Part shown: in pieces, positions 42,730 to 52,439 of the stretch
How the letters are laid out: every line of letters starts with the position of its first letter
Position numbering within the stretch: the first letter of the stretch is position 1
Translations under genes and position numbers: made by a program
Assembly (NCBI RefSeq): GCF_003590095.1
Contig: NC_039505.1
Location: forward strand, 620,001 to 684,000
DNA: 64,000 bases
From: Trichoplusia ni
Lineage: Eukaryota > Arthropoda > Insecta > Lepidoptera > Noctuidae
Direction of reading: 5' to 3'
The notes under the pieces: model-generated
What the model saw: the letters and a program-made list of their open reading frames with translations, nothing else
Databases searched by the model: none
What the model was told of the DNA's origin: nothing

Positions 42730-43603
42730 TGCCGGGTCTTCAAATTTTGCCAAAGACGCCTTAATTGTTCTCCTGACGCCTTTAACATTGAGGAGTAAAA
42801 ATAAATGACCAATAGTAGGTTATATTACCTATTGACTGCTTAGAACTTTTTTTATCCGTAATTTAGATACTTTTAAAACTGACATGAAACCATAACGGTG
42901 AGTGACGGTTAGGAAATAATGGATATAAATATAAGAAGATACTTACAGGCTCATTAATCATAGATGAGGCATTGAATTTTTCCGCAATATGCGCCTAAGC
43001 AGACTTCTTCTTCGCTGCGCTTACACTATCTGTTTTTTTTATTTTCTATAACATCTTTGAACTCTTTGAGAGTTTCTATTAATAAATTTCGTTCCAAAAC
43101 ATTGATTACAAAAATCAACAACTGTTTTTAAATTATTCTGTCAAGTGTCAATCTCCACCACCACAGATATACCTGTAAAACATTCCATTCTAGGAACACG
43201 TCAATGTGTTTTTGAATTTTTATATGTTATATCCGACTTCACATTCTTTAATACTTTTACGCCACGTGAAATTAAGTTTTTTTAAATAAAATCGAAGGGT
43301 AAAAAGCTAATATTGTCTTAAAACTACAATATAATTATTAATTCGGTTTGAAACTAAATTCTTATTTTGCGTATGTTGAACCAGAATTTCGGGAAAGATA
43401 AATTTGTAAACAAAAACAGCCTGATTCATAGACAAGGCATATTCTCTGCTTGAGACGCGATTTGAATCTCGATTCAGCTGATTGAAGTTTAGGTAATGTT
43501 CTGAAATAAGAATGACCCTCAAGTGCGGATTCAATATTTAAACTATGATCAGGTGATTTAACATCAAACTGGACTTGAGTAGCCTTCTGTAATACGGACC
43601 TAA

Positions 43604-44100
43604 GACACTCAAAATTCTTTACTGTACCTACGTTCGTAGTCACTTGGAGTACGCATCGGAAATATGGAATCCGCGATATCAAAAATATATTGATCGCATT
43701 GAAAGTGTACAAAAACGCTTCATTAAATATCTATGTTACCATCAGCGGATTCCATATGATTCTTGTAAGTACTTCCAGCTCTGCAGAAAATACCATCTAT
43801 TGCCACTTCAGAACCGTAGAGATATAGCAGATTTTGTTTTTCTGTCCAAAGTAATATCAAGTGAAATTGACAGCTCCGACCTTTGGCGAAATTTGGCTTT
43901 AATGTTCCGGCCAAATCGGTTCGTTTCAACCCACCATTACGAATACCAAACACCCTAACAAACTATAGGCAAAATAGTTGTGTTGTATGTGCAAGTAGAA
44001 CCTTTAACAAATTATGTAAGCAGCACGATCTTGATCCATTTTTAACTAGTGTGTCAGCGGCAAGACGATGCAAAGCCTAGAATTCTTTAAGTACGAGTAA
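43604..44100 (+). pseudogene. LINE C RT C-terminus, continuing after the Harbinger element
   Basis: Directly after the TAA duplication the frame reads VRSHLEYASEIWNPRYQK, YIDRIESVQKRFIKYLCYHQ, YHLLPLQNRRDIADFVFLSK and later CVVCASRTFNKLCKQHDLD. L-E-Y-A...W-N-P then I-E-x-V-Q-K-R-F is the canonical CR1/Jockey C-terminus. It completes the protein interrupted at 34083. One frame change occurs near 43955. The 3' tail lies about 44100-44176. Confidence 0.87.
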
Positions 44101-44145
44101 TTTCCTTTTATTTTTTTATTATATTTCTTCTACCTATCTTTGCTC

Positions 44146-44176
44146 ACAAATGAAATGAAATGAAATGAAATGAAAT
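44146..44176 (+). repeat. GAAAT pentanucleotide microsatellite
   Basis: Five to six tandem AAATG units (TGAAATGAAATGAAATGAAA). It is probably the 3' tail of LINE C or of an abutting minus-strand fragment. From 44177 to 44535 there is a LINE-3'-like stretch (CCTGAGAAGAAATGTCGAAA) and otherwise nothing coding. Confidence 0.85.
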
Positions 44177-44535
44177 CATTTATTCTGTAAGTAGGATATA
44201 TCATCACTTTTACATGTCTTCTTATTTTTTTGAGAACGCTGGAGTCGACATTTCCTATCTGACTACCCTGAGAAGAAATGTCGAAACAAACTCAAGGGGT
44301 CACAGTCTCTTTTAAAGTCCAGACAATTTCAATGCGAATAGATATGTATAAACCAATGCACGGTATTTTTTTGGACTGGCCTTTTGAAGAAAGTACCAGA
44401 TCGATCTGAGCAAGGGAAAAAAACAAATAATCTCACTCAAATCGCCAGTTTGAGAAACTACAATTAACATATACCTGCATAAAGTTTATACTTACAATAA
44501 AATAAAATAAAAGCAAAAAAGATTGAAAAATAAAA

Positions 44536-45374
44536 AAAATACCCGACTGCACACTAAAAAAAGAGTAAAACAAGCCCCACAATAATATTGATCAATCAAA
44601 TGCTAAAAACTAATTATGTAATACCGTTTAAACAATACCTATATTAAAATACACTACAATATGTGTTCGTAATCGATAGTTAAATAAACAGAAACTTATT
44701 TTGAATACAAATTTACTGAATATAATTTATAAATGTTGATGGAAAGCATCGCAGGCGGGGACCAACAGAGGCTCTATAAGCCTCTGTTGGTCAAGGTGGT
44801 TAAGCCAGAGCATTCTATTTATATATGTCGGCGCTGTAAACCCAAAATAGGTGTTAAAATAATATATGTGTAAAGGTTGACAGGTTGTTGCGTAACTCCG
44901 TTATAGCTTTTAGACGATTTTACGTGAATAATGACACGATGGGACGCCATGACAGGGCCCCGATTTCGCTATTTAGAATGGCCGATTAATAAATGGCAAT
45001 TGGATTAAAGTGACACTCTTCGTATTCTCAAGCATTTTGCCAACACAATATTTGGAAATTCATTGCAATGATAGTGAGTTTTCCGCCCGAAGCTCTGGTA
45101 TGGAAAATGGACTAAATGAAGGCAAACTTAAACATGAGCCTCTGTTGGTCCCCGCCTGCGATGCTTTCCATCAACATTTATAAATTATATTCAGTAAATT
45201 TGTATTCAAAATAAGTTTCTGTTTATTTAACTATCGATTACGAACACATATTGTAGTGTATTTTAATATAGGTATTGTTTAAACGGTATTACATAATTAG
45301 TTTTTAGCATTTGATTGATCAATATTATTGTGGGGCTTGTTTTACTCTTTTTTTAGTGTGCAGTCGGGTATTTT
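44536..45374. repeat. Large, nearly perfect inverted repeat (238-bp arms, 361-bp spacer)
   Basis: Arms 44537-44774 and 45136-45373 are reverse complements with hardly a mismatch by eye. Both start from TACCCGACTGCACACTAAAA at the outside and reach GGGGACCAACAGAGGCTC at the inside. A smaller hairpin (ACCAACAGAGGCTCTATAAG into CCTCTGTTGGT, 44761-44791) sits at the inner edge of the left arm. The spacer has no ORF. It could be a non-autonomous transposon with long terminal repeats, a foldback element, or an inverted duplication. It lies just beyond the 3' side of the Helitron coding region. From 45375 to 45588 I see no gene. Confidence 0.9.
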
Positions 45375-45588
45375 GTTTTTTTAATAATATTTTTTTTATT
45401 TATAACTTTTTAGCTGTTTTTATTTAACGAAAATGTTGTAGATGTAGAAGACTATGTATATGTAAGTACCATTTTAAATTATTTCGACGACATTTGGCTT
45501 TAGATTACGAGTGATGTTACTCCGCAACATAAATTTACCGCCAATCTGGACTGTTGGTAGTGAAGAAGAAAAAGAATTAGGTGAGTCA

Positions 45589-48500
45589 TTACTGCTGAAG
45601 ATCCCGCAAACGTTTAAGTTCAGTTAAAGAACATTCGTCGTGGGGCCGGTCCAACAGCTTTTTTGGGTCAAGTGTTTTTATTGCTAACCCAGCAAGTGTT
45701 TTAACACGGCTTAGGGCTACATAAGCCTGGCCCTTTGCAAACACGTTTGATAGGTCCACGACAGCCCGATCCAAGGTGGTACCTTGCAGTTTGTGTAAGG
45801 CAGCATCCGACGTTCAATCTTCCCTTGTCCGCGAAGCGCATCAAAGTCGACAGTGGAGGGCTCTATGCGAACCCCCACACCCAATTCATTGCCCTTAACA
45901 GAACGATCGTCGAACTCTACGAATACTGCCTGCGGTAACTCACCTGGTTCTAACTGCTCTCTGCGAAGAGAAGGCCACTCAATTCTTCTTATGATACCCA
46001 TAGCACCGTTCACCAGACCGTGGTTTACATTGATGTTGCGGCGTAACATCACGCGAGATCCAATTCCAATAGTTAGTGTGCCGAGAATGCCCCCTGTTTT
46101 GTTCGGGTCGTCAGAAATGAATTGTTTGCGAGGGCACTGACCGTAGGTTTTAGCTTCTAGGGAGATGTCAACAGCGTTTATTTGGTAGAGCTTTAACGAT
46201 TTGCCCAACTTTTTAGTCATGGCTGAATTATAAGCATCGACTTGTTTCGTAGTAGGGAAAATTCGAACTGCCTCTCCATCGGCAAATGGACCCTCTAGTG
46301 GAATTCTGCGGCTGTCCAGGATCTTAAGTTGGTCCATCGTTAACTCACCAACACGAATATTATTGAGAATGTCCACAAAGGTATTGTCTCCTGCCTGTCT
46401 CATATTCTGTGGCAATTCACAAAAGCTGAACAATTGCCACAGATTTGTTTCACCAGTTAAGTTCGACGGCTGTCGGAAGCAGTAAGAACCACCGGTGATT
46501 CTGGAAACTGGTGGTAACTGCATGAGATCTCCAAACAAAATTACATTGATACCACCAAAGTTCCCTTGATCCTGTTTTAGTTGCTGGAGGCGAATGTGAA
46601 TGTTTCGCAGTGTTAAGTAGGGCACCATTAATATTTCATCGATGATGAGCCAATTTATATGCCTCCACTTTTGTCGCTCCCTTTGCAGCCTTTCACCTGT
46701 TAGTGGGCGTAATGTTTCATTTCTTCCCTTTTCAATTGGTAGCGCAAAAGTGGAATGCAGTGTAGTTCCACCGATTAGTCTGGCTGCTACTCCAGTTGGT
46801 GCAGTAACAACCACGTTTTTACCTATTTCAGTGTTACTCAACCTACGAATTTGTTCAGTCATAACTTTTAAGGTAAATGTTTTTCCGGTACCAGCTCCTC
46901 CAGTAACAAAAACTAGTAACGGATCAGAATTTGACACGTCCAATAACTTTTGGGAAATTTTTTGAAACAGTTGTCGTTGACTCATGTTCAACGAAGCTAC
47001 AAATGTTTCAAACTGATTGTCTGGCATGCCTATGTCAGTTGGTTCATCTTCGACTTCTTCGATCATAATATTATGACCGCCGTCGTCGAGTATGTGTTCA
47101 ATAGGCTGAACGTCATTGTTGTCATTTGCGTCATCGTTTTGTTCCTCAACGGTTCCTGCTGCCAAGTTTTCTGCCACAATGCGGCTTATAGCTTGTTGGA
47201 TCTCAGTTTCCCACCGCATCATAGTTTCGGCGTCAAAACCTTCTTGCAGCGGACGTAGTCGATGCCTTTTGGCCCAGAAAGCTTCTTTTGCAGTATTAAA
47301 ACCATCCAACAACTCTTCCTCTGCTCGGAACGGAATATGAGTCAGGACCAATGAGTAGTAATATGCTTCTGGGTCTGAAGACAGCGTATAATAACGCGTT
47401 CGGAGTATAGCTGGACGTGTCCGCTTTTTCATCCTACCTACGTTGTCTAATAAGGTAATGTATCGACGACTAGACACGTCCTCATCCTCAGCATCATAGG
47501 CATCAGCATCTTGTTCATCCTCCTCTGTATCGTTTCTAGTAGAGGCAACCTCGTACCAAATCGCAAACTCACCTAAACTAAGTTGCTCCAGAGAAAGAGG
47601 TCTGTGAACGTACCTATCAAATACATTTTTGTACGGTTCGGAACTTTCTGTGTCAATCCTAAGCATTCGGTATCTTTGTTCAGGCGCGCAAGTGTTTACA
47701 AAAACACATTTACGTGAACTATCTCTTAATTTTAAATGACACAATCGAAACGCACATTCGTTGGCAGAGACTTCTCTGTGAGACAAGATTGCGTTTTGGA
47801 TAGCAAAAACCAGCCGTCTTAAGTTGCTTCCACCGCGGTCTCTTACAGCACTTATAGCTTGCCTTATTGATCTAGAGACCTCTGCAGGTTCAGCTTTTGA
47901 GATATACTTTGAGATGTAGTACGCCACACCTAAAGCTGACCCGCAAGGCTGTAGATCAATATTGGCGCGCCACAGTTTTAATAATCTCGAATTGTAGCAG
48001 TTTATCATGGTTTCCGAATCTGTTCTTTTTAATATATAAAATCTTCCACCATTTCTCATTGCTTGCTCGTCGTCTAAGATTGTAGTGTTTTCAGACACTG
48101 GTCTCGGGAAAGCGAATCTACAAACGTTTCGGTTATTTTTGAAGCATGTTTGAGTGTGTCGATGTGTTTGTAACTGAACGACTAAATCATGCATCTCTGA
48201 GTCGTCCTCAGCGGCGGGAACCTCACACGTGACAACACGCTCCAGCAACTGAATACCTTCAGGGGTGTCAAAAGCCGGCATATCAGCACACCATAAAACC
48301 ATGTGAACGTGAGGGCTACCTCGTAGCTGAAATTCTATGCGCCACCAAAAATCAATAATTTTCTTTCCTAAAATCGGATCCTCTTCTCTTCTCAGCCTAG
48401 TAAACAAAGTGTTTAGGCGCAACATAAATTGTCTTGATAACGTGACTGGGTAGGACTCGACAAGGTGCTGCTTTTCAAGGAAGGTCAAATCTTCAAAAGA

Positions 48501-50348
48501 AAAATTTGGGCGGCCATCGGCAACTAAAAGGGCTTTTAGCATGTCGGGCCAATTTAAATCGTTACAAGAGAGAGTAAGATACCAATGAGGAGGACCTAAA
48601 TTTTTCACCATGGCAAGAAGATCCGTATACGCTTTGTGCCAGTACGCGGACGTGCCACGTATGTTGCGCATTACCAGGTGCACATTTTGTACAACATCTG
48701 TGGGCTCAGCTCCATCCTGACGCAACCGGCCACAGACTGAAACATTTTGTTGAGCCTTGCAAAGTTCTACTAACGAGAGGGCGTAAAATATGTACTCGTT
48801 AAATTGGAACCGTTTGTCATTGCTCATCACTCGAGTTTGGTAGTAATCGAGCGGTGTTATTGGAACGGGTCTTTGTTCCCTAAGCCCATTTCGACCATCT
48901 GGGAATAACCTTATCCACGCTAGCTCTTCTGCTCTTTGCTCTCTCAAGACGCTGACCGGGGGCACAGTTTTCCGTTTGAGTTCGTAGATAGGTATTGGTC
49001 TCTCTTCTACGGTATTAGCGTTCGAAACAACTTCGTTTAGATCTGGAATATTAGTATCAATCGGCATAAGAGCTGTAGTAACAAACGCGTGTTCTTCGTG
49101 AACAGGATCACTGCTATTCAGATTGCCGTCGCTAACTATCTGAGTGTCGTGTTGTTCATTCAGTACTGGCGATTCATTTGGGATGACCAAGGGTGTTGCA
49201 TTTATAGCTGTGATACTATACTGCATATCTCGATGGCCTCTTACCTGTAGTGCAACAGCAAGATGTTGACATAAATCGCCTTGATTTGCAAACTTCATCA
49301 ACATGGAGGCTCCTCTGTTAGGTGCAACATAACCTTTGGGTCCCCGAGAATGTGAGTCGAATAAGTAATATTCTGGGATCTCGACATCAGGAGACTGATT
49401 GCGTTCGACGATTACTTTCATTACCGCCAATGCAATATTTGTTTGACATGTAATAATTCCTTTATCGTGTGTTGTAAAAAAATATTCAATCCCCGAAGAC
49501 AAATTAGGGAAGTATCCTTCAAGAACGTCAGATGGCGCACTCGAGTTAACAACTCCAACGACAACATCGGGCTGTATATTTAATTCGAATTCTGTAGCGG
49601 CCACAGAAACTGCGGGTAATAGCTCTTCAGTATTTAAAAATTGCGGTCTGTTTGCAAGTCGTGACATGCACCTGTTGAAATATGTATTACCAGCTAATAA
49701 AATTCGATCCAAGTCAGATGGGGCCCATTCATTTAATGGTTTGGAACTGGAGTAGGCGATAGCCGTGGCGGCATTAGCCGTGCACTGGCGGCCACGGGAT
49801 TCCTCTTCAAACCGATCACTGCCTTGGTGAAAAGACCCACGCAAGATGTGACGGTCATGTCCCAAAGCCTTGAAGTGATTTTTTGGCTCATTTCTAATGT
49901 GATCTGCATTTTCTAATGTGATAACTGCCTCCAGAATACTTGACCGTATCTCTTCATTGGTAATGTTAGTATTAATTTGCACATTAGAGTACAAATGATT
50001 GTTTCGCAATAGCCACTCTAATGCTTTCTTAATTTTTTCGATGTCTACCGAGTATCGTCGATTGTTTGTCACGTTATCTAAATTTTCAGTGACCACACTT
50101 ATTCCCGCATTTGCTATATTCAATGGAAGCTGTTCAGGTATCTCTTCAACTTGCTGTGCAAAGAGGATGGCTTGCCCCTTAAATCCCTGTTGTCCGTAAC
50201 GACCACCCAGACGCACCACTTTTATAAACGGTTTTATCCGAGAAATGAGCCGCAGCTCCATCTCTGATAGACATTCAATTTCAGGCGGAATAGGTGCAAC
50301 AGTCATGTTGTTCCAAAATGCATTTGACGGGCACTGATTCCTTGACAA
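45589..50348 (-). pseudogene. Helitron Rep/helicase polyprotein with cysteine-protease-like domain
   Basis: A 1,543-residue open frame plus a shifted tail. Residues about 160-365 look like a papain-fold deubiquitinase-type domain: LRGSFHQGSDRF, RGRQCTANAATAIAYS (candidate Cys) and YYLFDSHSRGPKGY (candidate Asp/His). The Helitron N-terminal domain (about 500-680) leads to the HUH motif SPHVHMVLWC (678-687), and the catalytic tyrosine block AYYISKYISKAEP is near 809-821. The Pif1-like helicase has Walker A TGGAGTGKTFTL (about 1146), PTGVAARLIGG, WLIIDEILMV (about 1234), FGDLMQLPPV and LPQNMRQ. The final motif VFAKGQAYVALSRVKTL lies in the 45589-45774 frame. The first codon at 50348 is TTG, so the true start is upstream across the SINE. 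Confidence 0.92.
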
Positions 50349-50365
50349 TTTGTTGGCGCATCTAT

Positions 50366-50601
50366 TGACGACCTCCGTGGTCGAGTGGCGTACGCACCGG
50401 TTTCAAGGTGTCGCTAGCTCTGAGGTCCCGGGTTCGATCCCCGGTCGGGTCAATGTAAAAATTCACATTTTCTGCATTGTCTCGGGTCTGGGTGTTTGTG
50501 GTACCTTCGTTGTATCTGAATTCCATAACACAAGTGCTTCAGCAACTTACTTTGGGTTCAGAACAATGTATGTGATGTTGTCCGCATTTATTTATTATTT
50601 A
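50366..50601 (+). repeat. tRNA-derived SINE inserted in the Helitron
   Basis: The tRNA-like head (CTCCGTGGTCGAGTGGCGTA, then CCGGGTTCGATCCCCGGTCG) is followed by the same body as the SINE at 16279-16503 (CTGGGTGTTTGTGGTACCTT, AACACAAGTGCTTCAGC). The tail is TTTATTTATTATTTATT. An imperfect 13-14 bp duplication flanks it (TTGGCGCATCTAT, 50353-50365; TTGCAACAATCTAT, 50602-50615). On the Helitron strand the coding sense passes from DRIDCCNK on one side to NKLSRNQCPSN on the other. Confidence 0.9.
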
Positions 50602-51374
50602 TTGCAACAATCTATGCGGTCTGAAACATTTTGTGGTAGAACAGTAATATTAGCAGTTAAGATACTGCGTGACTGTTTCTTGTATAGAAGCTTATGACAT
50701 ACGTAGCACACCACATCCGCCACTTGAGAAATCGCTTCATTGAATGTGGCATCACTATTTGTAAACAACTGCCGTCGAACACGAGACTGTGACCTCATAG
50801 CCGAAAGTCTTTCTAAACGCGAGCCAGGTGATTCGTTGTTACGAGACTGCACAGCATACTCTCGCATCTGCTCGAGTCGAGAAGCGCGGGATGATGGAGA
50901 CTCATGCTCACGAATTAATTCGGCATGCTCCCGCATCTGGTCGAGTCGGGCAGCGCGAGTTGGTGGAGACTCGTGTTCGCGAACATTTCCCGCATGCTCC
51001 CGCATCTGCTCGAGTCGAGCAGCGCGAGATGATGGAGACTCATGTTCACGAACGTTTGTGGCATATTCCCGCATCTGCTGGAGTCGTGTCATACGAGACG
51101 ACGGGGACTCAGCAGCTCTCTTTTCAGATTTGCTAGCTGCAAGTCTACGCCGCTTTTGTTCCCTATCAACGCTAGACTCACGTGCTTGTAAAGTACGTCT
51201 ACGGGTACTTTTGTTATTTATAAGCTCTTGACGTGAAGTAGGTGAAAGTTGGCTGTACCGTTGGGACATTCTTACTCTTGCTTCTATAAGGCGTTTTTCG
51301 CGTGCCTCAGGAGATTCGGCTTTTAATTTTTTAGCCCGAGCCTGAGCCCTTTTTGTTTTGCGAGATAATCCCAT
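50595..51374 (-). pseudogene. Helitron N-terminal portion with STPR repeats
   Basis: 259 residues from MGLSRKTKRAQARAKKLKAE. The start is very basic. Residues 89-180 are four tandem 23-residue units of the form ESPSSRAARLEQMREHAGNV plus REH, with a partial fifth unit to about 203. The 23-residue length and the E-S-P-x-x-R-x-x-R-L-x-x-M-R-E core match the STPR repeat of the silk-gland factor FMBP-1, a helical DNA-binding module. Then comes SDATFNEAISQVADVVCYVC with a C-x2-C pair that may begin a zinc finger. The frame closes shortly after DRIDCCNK, in the SINE. It probably was the N-terminus of the Rep/helicase protein. Confidence 0.85.
50766..51110 (-). repeat. 69-bp coding tandem repeat (STPR units)
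   Basis: Four full units and one partial unit of 69 bp, visible on the plus strand by recurring CGCATCTGCTCGAGTCGAG and GGAGACTCATG. The copies differ by scattered substitutions that keep the reading frame, which implies past selection on the protein. Confidence 0.9.
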
Positions 51375-51939
51375 ATTGTATGTTTTTATTTCTTAAAATG
51401 GTCTGATACCTATTGCCGAAAAAATCAGTACTAATGGAGAAGTACTTAATAATAATAAAAAAAAAACAGTTGAACTATAACTAAAAAAAAGATACAAAAA
51501 GAATAAGTGAGGATTGTTTAAAAGTATGTTACTTAAACTAACCAAAAATATCTACCTACCTAGTTATTTTATTAATAATTATTATTATATTATTAATTAA
51601 TATGAAGAATTTAAGAAAGAACCAAAAAAAAGAACGGAAGAACGAGTTAATTAATTAGAAAGAACGAATAAATTTAAAGAGAGAAACACGAAAGAAAAAA
51701 AAAAGAACGAGTTATTTATACTTTATAAGTTTCGCGTCAGACGACGAAGTATCGAAAAAATCGCTATTTAGAGACGACCGTCAACGACGTGTGCCCTTAT
51801 GCGTGTGCCCGCATTCGGGCTGTATACTCGAGCATATCCCCCTCCGCACCGCGCCGCGCGCCGCATGCCAGGCCACGCCCTATCTTTTTGCTTGCTAACG
51901 CATGAGTTGCTTTGCGTTGACGCAGAATTAACATGTTCC

Positions 51940-52255
51940 CGTGGGAATTTTGAGAAAAAACGTATCCTATATTAATTACTCCCGTGATTGAAATGAATCT
52001 AATGATACCGCATACATATTTTTTTAAAGGGAAATTTAGAAAAAATATTATTATGTCTTTATCCTGTGGGACTTTTAGGATAAAATGTATCCTATGACAC
52101 TCCCGTAATCAAGACAAATCTAACGATACCTCATACATCAAAATCCATCAAGCCGTTTAGGCTACAGGAGGTCACAAAGGAAAAGACATACATACATACT
52201 TACATACACTCGAAAAACATTCACCCTCCTTCTTTGGCAGTCGGGTAAAAATAAA
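51940..52255 (+). repeat. LINE/SINE 3' end with internal duplication
   Basis: The sequence includes GTATCCTATATTAATTACTC and a second version of the same segment (GTATCCTATGACACTCCCG), then CATCAAGCCGTTTAGGCTAC, a CATA microsatellite and TTCTTTGGCAGTCGGGTAAA. This is common wording for an RTE-like 3' end in Lepidoptera. It is non-coding. From 51375 to 51939 I see only AT-rich and GA-rich sequence, presumably including the Helitron 5' end. Confidence 0.5.
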
Positions 52256-52439
52256 ATAAAATTAATAATTCGATAATAACATTATATGCAAAAGCACAAA
52301 ATATGTCAAAAATTGTATAAATGTATATGCAAAAGCACAAAACATGTCATCAATTAATTAAAACGTATCATATGCAAAATGCAAAACACATGTCAGCATG
52401 CAGAAGATAACCGGGCAGCAATAGACAGCTCTATTAGCG

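Larger units (their letters stand above)
35955..43090 (-). pseudogene. Harbinger Myb/SANT-like accessory protein gene, split by a LINE
   Basis: Read on the minus strand: exon a (42947 to about 43090) gives RNLLIETLKEFKDVIENKK and AHIAEKFNASSMINEP. It has a shift in an A-run and a stop where Trp is expected, and a GTAAGT donor. Exon b starts 42779 with ASGEQLRRLWQNLKTRQRDA, is cut by the LOA LINE at 42715, and resumes at 36555 with the TRERQHRMATGGGGPCPDAD part. It ends at a GTATGT donor (36407). Exon c (36271-35955) follows TTTCAG with EVETVQEISNMETD and a coiled coil (REKRAEELHKLQVKFLQEKH). LxxLWxNLKxRxR and the TGGGP motif are typical of the DNA-binding partner that brings Harbinger transposase to its ends. 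Confidence 0.82.
34087..43600 (+). mobile_element. PIF/Harbinger DNA transposon, carrying a nested LOA-type LINE
   Basis: The left terminus GGTCCATATTACAGAAGGCT with ACTTAAGTCC (34087 on) is mirrored at the right (GGACTTGAGT, AGCCTTCTGTAATACGGACC, ending 43600). TAA is duplicated on both sides (34084-34086 and 43601-43603), the 3-bp TWA target typical of Harbinger. Inside are a spliced transposase (plus strand) and a convergent Myb-like gene (minus strand), the standard two-gene layout. Removing the nested LINE and its duplicated 15 bp leaves about 3,340 bp. It sits in LINE C, whose coding sense continues on both sides. Confidence 0.93.
45589..51374 (-). mobile_element. Helitron rolling-circle transposon (coding part)
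   Basis: The minus strand encodes, in order, an STPR-repeat protein portion (50595-51374), a large Rep-helicase polyprotein (45717-50348) and the helicase C-terminus in another frame (45589-45774). A tRNA-SINE (50366-50601) separates the first two portions and probably cut one continuous ORF. A 1-base loss near 45810 shifts the last part. Terminal TC and CTRR ends with the 3' hairpin could not be placed with confidence, so the limits given are those of coding sequence. Confidence 0.9.

Noticed and set aside
43307..43712. Minus-strand ORFs at the right end of the Harbinger element
   Set aside because: They run across the terminal repeat and the LINE C junction and show no family-like text.
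50766..51110. CRISPR-like repeat array
   Set aside because: The regular 69-bp units have no unique spacers and keep an open reading frame. They are coding STPR repeats, and the genome is eukaryotic.
50740..51231. 163-codon plus-strand repeat ORF
   Set aside because: Antisense shadow of the STPR repeats. The 69-bp period keeps both strands open.
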